This document shows positions 1-9,629 of a stretch of DNA of 64,000 bases, one piece after another. This stretch comes from Clonostachys chloroleuca (Eukaryota; Ascomycota; Sordariomycetes; Hypocreales; Bionectriaceae). The translations under genes and the position numbers were made by a program. The notes under the pieces were generated by a model, which did no database searches, was not told the DNA's origin, and saw only the letters and a program-made list of their open reading frames with translations. The stretch's first letter is position 1; every line of letters begins with the position of its first letter. The stretch spans positions 26,102,001 to 26,166,000 of the forward strand of contig JBANAY010000003.1 in assembly GCA_037952775.1 (NCBI GenBank), given 5' to 3'.

Positions 1-609
1 ACCAATGCCGATAGGTCATCTGATGGACTTACCCTTATGATCTCTTCTTCAGACGGGTTCTGTTCAACCCTCTCGTTTCAACCTGGAGAGTTGGGTGAAG
101 TATACAAAGGCGAGATAGGCCCGCCAAAGTCGTCAGTATCGACTTCCAACCCAAATGCGTCGAGCCAGAACCCGCCGACACCGACGCCAACAACCCAGTT
201 TGCTCCTCCATCACCATTCCCTCCCGGGTCTCAGCATTCGCACCACCAGCATCGCAACTCGGCCACATCCTTCACCGCACCATCCCCACCAGCGTCAACG
301 TCGTCGTTCAACATGCAACGTCCCCACTCCCCTGCGAGGTCGAATTCCACCTCGTCCATCGCAACCCAGTCATCGACAGTTCCCACAAGTGTCGTCAGCA
401 ACCCACCACTCATCGGCGGCAGTGTTCCTGGGCTCACAGCGACCAGCTCGGGCAAGGTGACGGGTGTGCCAATCACAACACCGCCTGAGACACCAAGAAC
501 TGTGAGCGGCGGTGTCAAACGGGAGGCCAGTGAAAGCGAGAAGGAAGACGGCAAAGAGCCAAAGAAAAGGCGAATAGCGCCAACATTAATTGATTCCAAG
601 CCGGCCTAA
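1..609 (+). CDS. cac2: Chromatin assembly factor 1 subunit Cac2 (p60), C-terminal part
   Basis: The reading frame is open from the first base of the window to a TAA at 607-609, so the 5' part lies outside. It encodes the last ~200 residues. The visible start contains SSDGFCSTLSF followed by PGELGEVYKG, which resembles the last WD40 blade and its exit in Cac2/CHAF1B proteins. After this comes a long Ser/Pro/Thr-rich low-complexity tail that ends in a basic KKRRIAP patch. CAF-1 deposits histones H3-H4 on newly replicated DNA in the nucleus, and Cac2 is its WD40 subunit. The family assignment rests on this short segment and the tail composition, since most of the propeller is missing. There is no intron in the visible part. 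The next gene, PEX13, is on the same strand 0.9 kb downstream. Confidence 0.75.
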   Translation, partial: TNADRSSDGLTLMISSSDGFCSTLSFQPGELGEVYKGEIGPPKSSVSTSNPNASSQNPPTPTPTTQFAPPSPFPPGSQHSHHQHRNSATSFTAPSPPASTSSFNMQRPHSPARSNSTSSIATQSSTVPTSVVSNPPLIGGSVPGLTATSSGKVTGVPITTPPETPRTVSGGVKREASESEKEDGKEPKKRRIAPTLIDSKPA

Positions 610-1523
610 ACTCGGCCTGCTTGCTACCTGCAGGAGACGGCCAAGGATGGCGACATTATTATTTATGTGACAAGGGTGCGACCGGGAAAGTTATGGCGGG
701 CATATGGGAGCAAAGGATATATTTTCGGCGCTTGTAAGGCGCAGGCATGCATTTGGCGTTTGACGGTAACATAAGGAAGTCATCAAAGAGACTATATAGA
801 GGGAAAACGGACGGCTGGGTTGCGTAAATGATGGGCGTTTCTCTTTTGAGATGATTTAATACACGCGCATGCTCGCGTTAGCTAGGAATTGATCGAATCT
901 TTTATTTCTTGTCTGGGACAAGCAGCCAGATGTGAATGGACTACGGTCATAAATCCGAGGTTCCATATGGGGTGGATTTCAGCTGCCGCAGTGGCCATGA
1001 TTGGTGTGGCAAAAGACTGACGAGCATTAATCATCTCGTCGATAGCCGGGTGTACTCCCGTCGGCTCCAGCATTAAGAATCACGGGTTGGAGGCCGGTGG
1101 AGCAGACATGCCGAGGCAAATGCGAAGCCGGAGAGCGAGCGGCGTCCAGTCTCCCCACCCGCCACTGATGGAAAACCCTGGAGCACTGATCAGTCTCCCC
1201 CGGCGACTCCACTCGATCTCGCTTGCTCCAGCCTGGGCCAATTTCAACACCAACCCTCTCCTCCACCACCTCCGCCAACGTCTCCCATTCACCACAATCG
1301 ACCCGTCCAGCAGCCCATCCCGCCGCGCTTGCGACCTCTTGTAATTCGATGCGATAGACCCTGGGCCCAGAAACTGCTGTCTGTCTCCTTTCTCGGCCTC
1401 GCCTGGCCTCGTCGGCAACCGCGAGGGCCTCAATCCCTGCCTCCTGCGCAGCGCCTCCCAGCGTCGGTCGCCGCCTTCTCCACACGAGATTGAACCTGCT
1501 TTGTGCTTCTCGACTGTATTAAT
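610..1523. other. Intergenic: cac2 3' region and PEX13 promoter/leader
   Basis: I see no supported gene here. The frames that are open between 880 and 1520 overlap each other on both strands and look like GC-rich chance frames. The last ~300 bases before the PEX13 start are C-rich on the + strand, as is common for fungal promoters and 5' leaders. Confidence 0.6.
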
Positions 1524-2910
1524 ATGGCGTCTCCCCCCAAGCCCTGGGAGAGAGCTGGCGCTGGCGCCACAGCTGGTATGATATCCCATCACCCATGTCA
1601 TCTCCATTTCTTGTTGCTAACGCGAGTCCGACAGCGTCCCCTACTACCACAGCCTCTTCTCCTTCAATCGCAACTTCGCCGACCGCGTCCACCACCGCAA
1701 CTGCGCCGCCTCTTCCCGACCGACCTGCCTCCCTCTCCAGTACCGTGAACCAAAACGCGGCCGCCTACTCAAGGATGAACACTTCCCCCTACTCTTCATA
1801 TGGCGGTGCATACTCTTCCCCATACTCTTCCATGGGGAGCCCATACTCGAGATTCGGGGGCTACGGCGGCGGCTACGGCGGTGGCATGTATGGCGGAGGC
1901 ATGTACGGAGGCGGTATGTACGGAGGCGGCATGTATGGAGGGATGGGCGGCATGCCCGGTGGTCCCAATGACCCAAATAGCCTGACCAACAGCTTCAGCA
2001 ACAGTACGGCCGCCACTTTCCAGATGCTGGAAGGCATTGTCGCCACATTTGGCGGGTTTGCCCAGATGCTGGAGAGCACATATATGGCTACACATTCAAG
2101 CTTCTTTGGTATGTTCTCCTCCATCTTGAGCCCTTAATGTTCCCTCTCTATGCGGCACATGTTTCTAACAGTTGAACAGCGATGGTCTCTGTTGCCGAGC
2201 AGTTCAGCCACCTACGCGATACTCTAGGATCAATCCTCGGCATCTTCACACTCATGCGTTGGATCCGTACCCTTCTCGCTAAGATCACGGGTCGACCGCC
2301 CCCAGCTGATGCCACTGCTCTCACCCCTGCAGCGTTTGCTCGCTTCGAGGGCCGTGCCTCCGGCGCTGCTGATGGTTCCGGAGCCACCCCGCGTGCCAGC
2401 AGGAAGCCCCTCCTGTTTTTCATCGCCGCAGCCTTTGGCCTGCCATATCTCATGTCCAAATTGATCAAGTCTCTGGCTGCGTCACATGAGGAAGAGCAAC
2501 AACGTCTTCAGCAACAGGCTCTACAGCAACAGCAACCCATCGATCCGTCCAAGCTCGAATTCTGTCGCCTTCTGTACGACTTCCTGCCTCAGCCCAACAC
2601 TGGCGTCGAGCTTGAAGCTCGCAAGGGTGACCTAGTTGCTGTTCTGACCAAGAATGACCCAACCGGAAACCCCAGCGATTGGTGGCAGTGTCGGTCGCGC
2701 GATGGCCGCCAGGGCTACCTCCCCTCCACCTATCTTGAGCTCTTGAAGCGCCCGACCCAGGACGTGAAGCAGATCAAGTCAGCGGACGATACTAGCAGGA
2801 CAAGCTCACTGACGAGCGCAGCTGCTGAGGGGCAGAAGCAGATCGAGAGCGAGGGCAAGAAGGAGTACACCACGGTTGAGGGCATGCAAAGAAGTCAATT
2901 CTACTCCTAG
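1524..2910 (+). CDS. pex13: Peroxisomal membrane docking protein Pex13
   Basis: Three exons: 1524-1575, 1635-2108 and 2180-2910, giving 418 aa. Introns start GTATG and end CGACAG and GAACAG, and each junction restores an Ala codon. The N-terminus MASPPKPWERAG is typical of Pex13. Next comes a Ser/Thr/Pro-rich stretch, then a Gly/Tyr/Met repeat (about residues 93-125), then the hydrophobic membrane part (SSFFAMVSVAEQFSHLRDTLG and a second segment at FFIAAAFGLPYLM). The C-terminal SH3 domain (about 302-365) contains LYDFLPQ, DWWQC and YLPSTYLELL. Pex13 docks the Pex5/Pex7 cargo receptors on the peroxisome membrane with Pex14. The ATG at 1524 is the only one that gives the conserved N-terminus. 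The length is normal for filamentous fungi. Confidence 0.95.
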
Positions 2911-3328
2911 GTGGGAAATGCTCGGCTGCATGCAATGTCAGTTCGGCCACGCGGGTACTTCCTAGCACCTCGCCGAACACAGCAATGGCTGTAAAAACAT
3001 AGTCTTTTTTTTCATCTTTTCTTTTGTGGGATGCGGCAAGACGAGGCAAACATGTAGTTGTTCAAGCCACACGGCGTTCATTGTCACGGCGTTTATTGTC
3101 ATACAGAATATACCTAAGGCCCTCTACTTTGGCCCTTATCATTCTCCATCTCCTTTCCCCAAGTGATGATGTCTGTATCCGCTTTATTTTGCTTTACTTT
3201 GCTTCAGAAGTGAACGTTCAATGTCTAAAATACCGTACTTAAAATTTATACCCTTTTTGTTTAACCAACTGTCCAACACTCGGGCTTGAGAGAGGATGCC
3301 GATGCCAGCAATTATATCTTCACGGGCT

Positions 3329-5730
3329 TTAACCCTCTGCTTCGTATGCATTTGACTTGTGCTTAGGCTGGAAGTTGAAGCCTGGGTGGACTGGTCCAAG
3401 GAACATCTCACTAGAAAGTAGTCAGCAAGTGATGCATAGCGCAGAGTTGGCAGAACCAATAGAATGTATTTAAGTGAAACCTTACCTGATCTTGATCCAG
3501 TCCTTGTAGTTGTTCGAAGCCATGAGGGTCTCGAGCTCGTTCCGGCCCTTGTAGGCCGGCGGCCGGTCATTGAGGCTGGGCGGCAGGTGCTCCAGCAAGC
3601 CGATGGGCACGTAGCGGTGCGTGAAGCTGAGCCACTCGAGCAGGAACCGCCGCGTGAAGCCGATGCCCAGCTCGTCAGAGCCCCAGGCCTCGAGGCCGTA
3701 GCGGACGAACTTCTCGATGTAGGTCAGGCGCTCGGTGGCGGACTTGTCGAGGTACTGGCCCTTTTCGATCTCCTCGAAGAGCCAGGGCTTGATGAGGGCG
3801 CCGCGGCCGATCATGACGCTGTCGACGCCCGCGTTCTGGATGTGGTCCTGGTAGTCCTCGTGGGAGAAGCAGTCGCCGTTGCCGAGGAAGTAGACCCTCC
3901 CGTCCTTGGTGTTGGCCTGGGTGTTTGGGTCGGGCTCGGCGGCGGTGTCGGTGAGGTCGTCCTTCTCCTCGTTGTAGGTCTTGATCAGGGCGGAGCACTG
4001 TCCGATGAAGCCCCAGTCCGCCTTCTTGGTGTATCTCTGCTCGCGGCTGCGTCCATGGAGCGTGATGGCCGCGCAGCCTGGGGCTCCAAGGCGTTCCCGG
4101 TGCTCACTGCCACCGAAGGCGAGTCGGCTGATGACCTGGTTGGCCGTGGGGCGGTTGTTCCGGACACCAGTTCGAATCTTAGCCGTGATTGGTACCTCGC
4201 CCGACACCGCGTTCATGCCCCTGATCATGCGCTCGAGCTTGCCGGCGTTGTCGAGGAGGGCGGAGCCGCCGCCCGACTTGAAGACCATGTCGATGGGGCA
4301 GCCGCAATTGAGGTCGATGAGTCGCAGGTGAGGACACCAGCGGCTCAGGGCGTCTGCCGACTTGACGGCGACCCAGGGGACGCTGGCGGAGATCTGAGCG
4401 CCGAACCTGAGGTCCTTTGCGTTGTCGTAGTTCTCGACGACGTAGCTCTTGCCGGGGGTGTACTTGGGAGGTGCGAGCTCTGACTTGTGTGCCTTCAGGA
4501 GGGCCCAGTCAGCCTTTGTGCCTTGGATGAGGGGCATGCCCATTGCCATCTCTGAGTAGGTGAGTTGGGCTCCCAGGTCGATACAGAGTCGACGGAAGGG
4601 CAGGTTGCCCTGTGTGGTCAGCGGTGCCAAAGTGGGTGTTTCCGGGCCAAAGTAGATTCTCCTCTTCTCCGAGGGCTTGAACGGCGGGTCGACGAACGCA
4701 GCTCTCAACTCGGCCATCTCCTCGGGGGTTTTGTCCTTGGTGGCCTGGAAGAGCTTGTCGTTTGCCTTGGTCTCCTTGTTGAGCCATTCGATGTACTTCT
4801 CAGACCTGCTGAAGTCGACTCGTTTCCGGTTGAGATCGATCTTGTTCTGCATCGGAACAATATTAAATACGTCGGCGCGTCGATCCTCGATATCATCGCC
4901 CTCTTTCCCCTCCTCCAAGCCGTTTGAAACCTGTTTCGTGACATTGTCGATGAGGACCAGCTCTTTACGCCCATCCTCGTGCTCTACTTCGCGCATGTGG
5001 CTCTTGACAAATCTGCACTTCCAGCCAGCGGAGCATCGGCCATGCTGCTCGAAAATAGGACATTTCCCGCCAAATGTTTCCACGTCTTCTCGCCGTCCCT
5101 CGGCAAGATACTTGCGAAGATCGTGGGACTGGCGGCACCTGTCGCCAAACCGACACTCCCGAGGGGAGAATTCAGAATAGTAGGCTCTGCTGTTGCAAAG
5201 GCGAATTGCATCATCAAAGTGACCAAAGGTGCGCTCCGTGTTCTGGCCGCGATTCTTCTGTTTCTTCTCTTTCCTGCCCTTGTTGCCTGAATCCCTGTCA
5301 TCCTGGCGCTGGTGGCCTGCGCCCTCGGCAAGATCATCATCAGGCGCCTCAGTTGGAGTCGCGTTGCTCATGTCAATGAGATATCTGTGAAAACCCCGGT
5401 CTCAGTAACTAGCAACCGTGTGTCATTTTTGCAAAGTTGGTCGTCTTGAGCTTACTCTTTTTTGACAGGTGCAACACCTTTTCTTACGTCTCTGTCGTCT
5501 GGGACCGAATTGGAGCCATTGGTCTTCTTCTCAACTTGTGTGTCCTTCTCTGCGACCGGCTTTTCAGAGGGAGTTTCGTTGACCAATCCCGAGCTGCACA
5601 CCTTCTGCCTCTTTGCAGCTCTCTCAACACCATCGTCTCCCGTGCGCGAGCTTGGGACTTGGGACGCCGGAGCGGCACCTGTTTCAGCTGCGGCGCCGTT
5701 CATGTTGACATCCATGTCTTCAGTCGCCAT
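3329..5730 (-). CDS. dus3: tRNA-dihydrouridine(47) synthase Dus3
   Basis: Three exons on the minus strand: 5456-5730, 3486-5384 and 3329-3410, giving 751 aa. The first junction joins GVAPVKKE to YLIDMSN. The last adds the conserved tail that begins EMFLGP and ends with [11 protein letters not shown], which an exon-2-only reading would miss. The N-terminus is acidic and charged with an AKRQK basic patch. Two CCCH zinc fingers follow (about residues 155-179 and 200-221), then the flavin-dependent TIM barrel with catalytic Cys in LIDLNCGCP and [14 protein letters not shown]. The enzyme reduces uridine 47 of tRNAs with FMN and NAD(P)H. The gene is divergent from the kelch gene at 6778, and an inverted-repeat element lies between them. 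Confidence 0.95.
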
Positions 5731-6777
5731 TATGTTTCACACGAAATCGCGCCCAGTGAATAGAGCAGAATTATGGTGTGAGATGGTGCAAGATGTACTC
5801 TTCACCCAGCGATTCAAGCTTGACTGTAAGTGAAAAATTGAGGGCCAATGACGGCGATTCCAATCCACAAATGGGTACTAGCGCGGGTTGAGGCAGAGTA
5901 CCTCGGACTCGGCAGCTTAAAAAAAGACTTGACATAAAACATCGCGCACCAAAGCTCGTTTCGCGCAATTCAGGGACCTCTTCTCTGATAAATAATAATG
6001 AATACAACAGTAAAAACATTATAAGTTGTTGTATAATATTTAGCACGACATTATGTCTACCACTAGATCAACTATTTCGATACTATGTGGAAATTCAACG
6101 CTGGAGATTCTGGGTGTGTCATGTTTTATGTTAGTCGCTTGCTCAAGTACCCGATGCTTCAAGCGGCTCAATGAACGAGGTGCTTTTAAAAATAGCATTT
6201 CATAAAATTGTGCTCGGTTCTATGCTTTAGCGCTAATCCGCCTCAATTGCAACCGTTGCCGCTCAGAAAGAGCATTCTAGGAACAGCTGCACATCAAACG
6301 CTGTGCGAGATGGCAGAACCGCTGATCGGTCTAGCATCACGGCCCCGAAAGCTCCCTGCGGGCTGCGGGCCACCCAATCGGCCACTCTGTACCTTATCCA
6401 GCTTAATTAAGCTGTGCCTGGAGATGAGCCAGATGCTAGCGGCGCCCAGGCCTGCGACTGGGTGACAGCCCAAGGTGAGAGGGGCAGATGTTCGCGCTAC
6501 CATCATGCCATGTCTATTCTGCCGCTGTGTGATACGAGCTCCTGGAAAATAAAGGTCCAAGCAGTGCACGCAAGTCGCCGCATTGACCTGCTCTGCTTCA
6601 TCATTTACCGCCTCTGCCAGCTCGAAACTCAGCTCCGTGGGGAACCCACACTCAACCCAGTCCGCTAGACACGCAGAGCGTTTCCTGCTTCTCCACGCCA
6701 TCTGCCTGAGCTCAGCACACACTCCACCCTCCATCCCATTCTCTGCGCGGAGGGAATGAACAGCAGCTTGGGAGACT
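5731..6777. other. Divergent promoter region between dus3 and the kelch gene
   Basis: About 1 kb shared between two genes transcribed away from each other. It holds inverted-repeat element copy A (5926-6138). The rest shows no supported gene. The stretch from about 6,640 to 6,777 is C-rich on the + strand and probably forms the kelch gene leader. Confidence 0.6.
5926..6138 (+). mobile_element. MITE-like inverted-repeat element, copy A
   Basis: The left end reads GACTTGACATAAAACAT (5926-5942). The right end reads ATGTTTTATGTTAGTC (6121-6136), which is close to the reverse complement of the left end. Inside the left end is CGCGCACCAAAGCTCG, then CAGGGACCTC, then an AT-rich core, then GAAATTCAACGCTGGAGATTCTG near the right end (quoted in part). 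The same order of blocks occurs at 62,795-62,995 and, inverted, at 63,213-63,435. The element has no coding capacity. The size and terminal inverted repeats fit a miniature inverted-repeat transposable element. I could not identify a superfamily or a clean target-site duplication. Confidence 0.7.
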
Positions 6778-8265
6778 ATGGCGGACTCGGCTAAGTCCGA
6801 CGAAAGGCAGGGCGTCCCTGGCAAGGTCGTCCGCAGTCAAAAGATTGTTACCACAGCTTCACCGCCCATCGACAACACCGAGGATTCGGACGCATCGACC
6901 GACCAGGCGCCATTGCCGCGCAGCCATACACCTGGCCAGCTTGCCAGCAAAGCCAAGGTCTACGAGCACCGCCGTCGCAATCCTTCAGAAGTCTCGAATC
7001 GGCAATGGTCGTCCCAGGCGGCTGCCCTACCACCCCGCCCGGCCACCGCAGGCAACCCAGCCGCGAAGCCCAACAGCTGGGGCAATGGCACCAGCACGAG
7101 CGAGGACCCTGACGATAAAGCAGAGAGGGTGTCGAGTGGGGGCAAACGGCAAGAGGCTTCTCGGTCGGCATCAGGCGTCTCGAGCCACCAGTCTACATCC
7201 TCCCTATCCCACCGAACCCAGAGCCAGCTCGCCCGCTTCCCGCTCATCCAAGGTCCCGACGACGCCCCAGACGTGGCCCCGGCCCCAGCTTCTGGCATGT
7301 ACTGGTCCAAAGCCCTCGTCTCTGGAGGGCCTATACCATGCCTGCGGGCACATACCACTGCTCTGATCGGCTCCAACATCTACGTCATTGGCGGGTGTGA
7401 CGCTCGTGCGTGTTTCAACGACGTCTATGTTCTCGACGCTGATTCATTCTACTGGTCTCGGCCGCACGTGGTTGGGGATATCCCGACGCCCCTACGCGCA
7501 ATGACCTGCACGGCTGTGGGCAAGAAGCTCGTGGTTTTTGGGGGCGGGGACGGCCCCGCCTACTACAACGATGTTTACGTGCTGGACACTGTGAATTTCC
7601 GGTGGACCAAACCACGCATTGCGGGCGAGAAGAAGCCCTCCAAGCGTCGAGCCCACACGGCGTGCTTCTACAAAAATGGCATCTATGTGTTCGGCGGCGG
7701 TGACGGCGTGAGAGCCCTCAACGACATATGGCGCCTGGACGTCTCCGACATGACCAAGATGTCCTGGAGCTTGGTATCCGGCACCGACAAGAAGGGTTCC
7801 GTGGAACCCAAGCCCAAGGCTCGTGGCTATCACACGGCCAATATGGTCGGTTCCAAGCTTATCATCTTTGGCGGCTCCGATGGCGGTGAGTGCTTCGACG
7901 ACGTCTGGGTCTACGATGTGGAGGCACATTTCTGGAAGGTGGTCACGATACCACTCAACTACCGCCGCCTCTCGCACACTGCCACCATTGTGGGCTCATA
8001 CTTGTTCGTCATAGGCGGGCATGACGGGAGCGAGTACTCAAACGACGTCCTGCTGCTCAATCTCGTCACGATGACCTGGGACAAGCGCAGGACCTACGGG
8101 AAGCCCCCGTGCGGCAGGGGATACCACGGCGCTATTCTTTACGACAGCAGGTTGGTGGTTATCGGGGGGTTTGACGGGAGCGAGGTGTTCAAAGACGTCA
8201 TGATTTTAGAGCTGGCCGTACACGCGTATTACTCCCAAATCAGCCATTTTACAATCGAGGTGTGA
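6778..8265 (+). CDS. Kelch-repeat protein (Tea1/kelch-family, function unassigned)
   Basis: A single exon of 495 aa starting at ATG 6778. The first ~170 residues are low complexity and charged (Ser, Pro, Arg). From about 174 to 475 there are six or seven kelch blades of ~50 residues, each with a hydrophobic run followed by GG (YVIGG, VVFGG, YVFGG, IIFGG, FVIGG, VVIGG) and a W about 20 residues later. The end, HAYYSQISHFTIEV, falls outside the propeller. Kelch propellers are protein-interaction platforms. Fungal relatives include cell-end markers such as Tea1, but Tea1 has long C-terminal coiled coils that are absent here, so I do not assign that role. The gene is convergent with RCF2 downstream. 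Confidence 0.85.
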   Translation: MADSAKSDERQGVPGKVVRSQKIVTTASPPIDNTEDSDASTDQAPLPRSHTPGQLASKAKVYEHRRRNPSEVSNRQWSSQAAALPPRPATAGNPAAKPNSWGNGTSTSEDPDDKAERVSSGGKRQEASRSASGVSSHQSTSSLSHRTQSQLARFPLIQGPDDAPDVAPAPASGMYWSKALVSGGPIPCLRAHTTALIGSNIYVIGGCDARACFNDVYVLDADSFYWSRPHVVGDIPTPLRAMTCTAVGKKLVVFGGGDGPAYYNDVYVLDTVNFRWTKPRIAGEKKPSKRRAHTACFYKNGIYVFGGGDGVRALNDIWRLDVSDMTKMSWSLVSGTDKKGSVEPKPKARGYHTANMVGSKLIIFGGSDGGECFDDVWVYDVEAHFWKVVTIPLNYRRLSHTATIVGSYLFVIGGHDGSEYSNDVLLLNLVTMTWDKRRTYGKPPCGRGYHGAILYDSRLVVIGGFDGSEVFKDVMILELAVHAYYSQISHFTIEV

Positions 8266-8854
8266 GGTGGCCTAGAGGAGTTTGGTTTTCTCTTTGTTTC
8301 TTCTTTTTCCCTTTCAGGAGTCTGGTTGCTACGCAGGATAAAATGGATGGCCGGGTCAAGCGAGAGCGTCTGTTCCTCATGTTGATATCACTGTGATTTG
8401 TATTCTATAATTTTCGGTTCTCTTTTATTGGGCCTCTGTTTTCCAGGGCCTCCCGAAACAACCCTACCTATGGAGATAGGCATGATGCATGCATGCAGAT
8501 GAGATGAGACGAACACAAACGATACCCAAAAAAAAAAAAATTTAATGTCAAAAGTGTATGGCATTTTTCTCTTCTTTTCGCTTAGCGAGTTGTTTATTAC
8601 GTATGAGTACAAGAATCTATCGATCAATGCCAGGAAACACCGTCAACTCATCGTCAATATCCAACATGATCCATGCTTTTGGGTTCAATCGCAATCCGCT
8701 CCGGCCCCAAAACGCCCTTGTACAATAGAAAATCGACAGTGAAAAATGCAAGACTGGTAAACAAAGATGAGTAAGTCCTAGGTATATAATGCAGGGTTTT
8801 TATGTTCTGTTTCCATGGGCGCGATGTAGCATATCAACGTGGCGCACAGAGGAT
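8266..8854. other. Convergent 3' flanks of the kelch gene and rcf2
   Basis: AT-rich sequence between two convergent stop codons, with an A13 run near 8528-8540. It probably holds both 3' UTRs. I see no gene. Confidence 0.6.
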
Positions 8855-9629
8855 CTATGCCTTGTTCTGGTGCTCGGCCTTGTGTGCCAGTCGCCTCTCC
8901 TCGGCCTCGACCATATCTATAGATGCAACTATTAGCAAAAGAATACTCAAACCAAAATGGCAGGTTTCAGCCATTGGGGTCAAAAAACTTACCCTTCCAG
9001 AGATCTTGTCCCTCGTACTCCTCCTTGTGGATCTTCTTCTCGATGATCCTCTTGTGCTCCGGGTCGTTGGGGTCCAGGACCTTGATCGTCTTCCAGTACC
9101 GGCTGCCGCCGTTGGCGGCGTCGTGCATCTCGAAGGCGGCGGAGACGATGAGCACGACGAGCGCGAGACCCTGCGCGTACACACGGGCCTGTACGAGCTT
9201 CTGGCTGGTGCTCATGGGCGCGCGGTTGACGATGGCCAGCGCGACGGCCATGCTGGCCATCCACGAGGCGAAGACGATCTTGTAGCGGTTCTCGCCGCCC
9301 CACTCCATGAAGCGCTCGTACGCCGAGTTGTTCTGGCGGATGATCTCGGCGGCGCGCTGGCTCGAGTCCTGGTAGAAGTTCATTGGGTTCTGGGCACGCT
9401 GGAACTCCGTGGAGGCGCTCTCGGCCTTGATGACGAAGCCGAAGGTGCCCGCCGAGGTGACGAGGAAGGCGCGGAAGGGCAGCGTGAGGTTGCGGATGAG
9501 GGCGTAGCGGCGCTGGCCGGCGAGGACGCCCACGAAGCCGACGGCGAGACCTGCCGTGCCTCCGATCAGGCCGCCTCTCACGACGGCGGCGTTGTGGGCC
9601 GCGGCCTCCTCGGGGGAGATAACCTTCAT
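8855..9629 (-). CDS. rcf2: Respiratory supercomplex factor 2 (HIG1-domain protein)
   Basis: Two exons: 8993-9629 and 8855-8916, giving 232 aa. The donor GTAAG after TGGAAGG joins to DMVEAEERRLAHKAEHQNKA at the end. I chose the ATG at 9629 (MKVISPEEAAAHN) because it matches the conserved start; an in-frame codon farther upstream would add 27 unlikely residues. Near the N-terminus is a Gly-rich transmembrane segment (GGLIGGTAGLAVGFVGVLAG). The HIG1 region has two transmembrane helices around KIVFASWMASMAVALAIV and GLALVVLIVSAAFEM. Rcf2 sits in the inner mitochondrial membrane and is associated with cytochrome c oxidase and III-IV supercomplexes. The length is as expected. Confidence 0.9.

Noticed and set aside
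3464..4483. Open frame of 339 codons on the + strand
   Set aside because: It lies antisense to the well-supported DUS3 exon 2 and has Val/Leu/Glu-skewed composition typical of a complementary-strand shadow.
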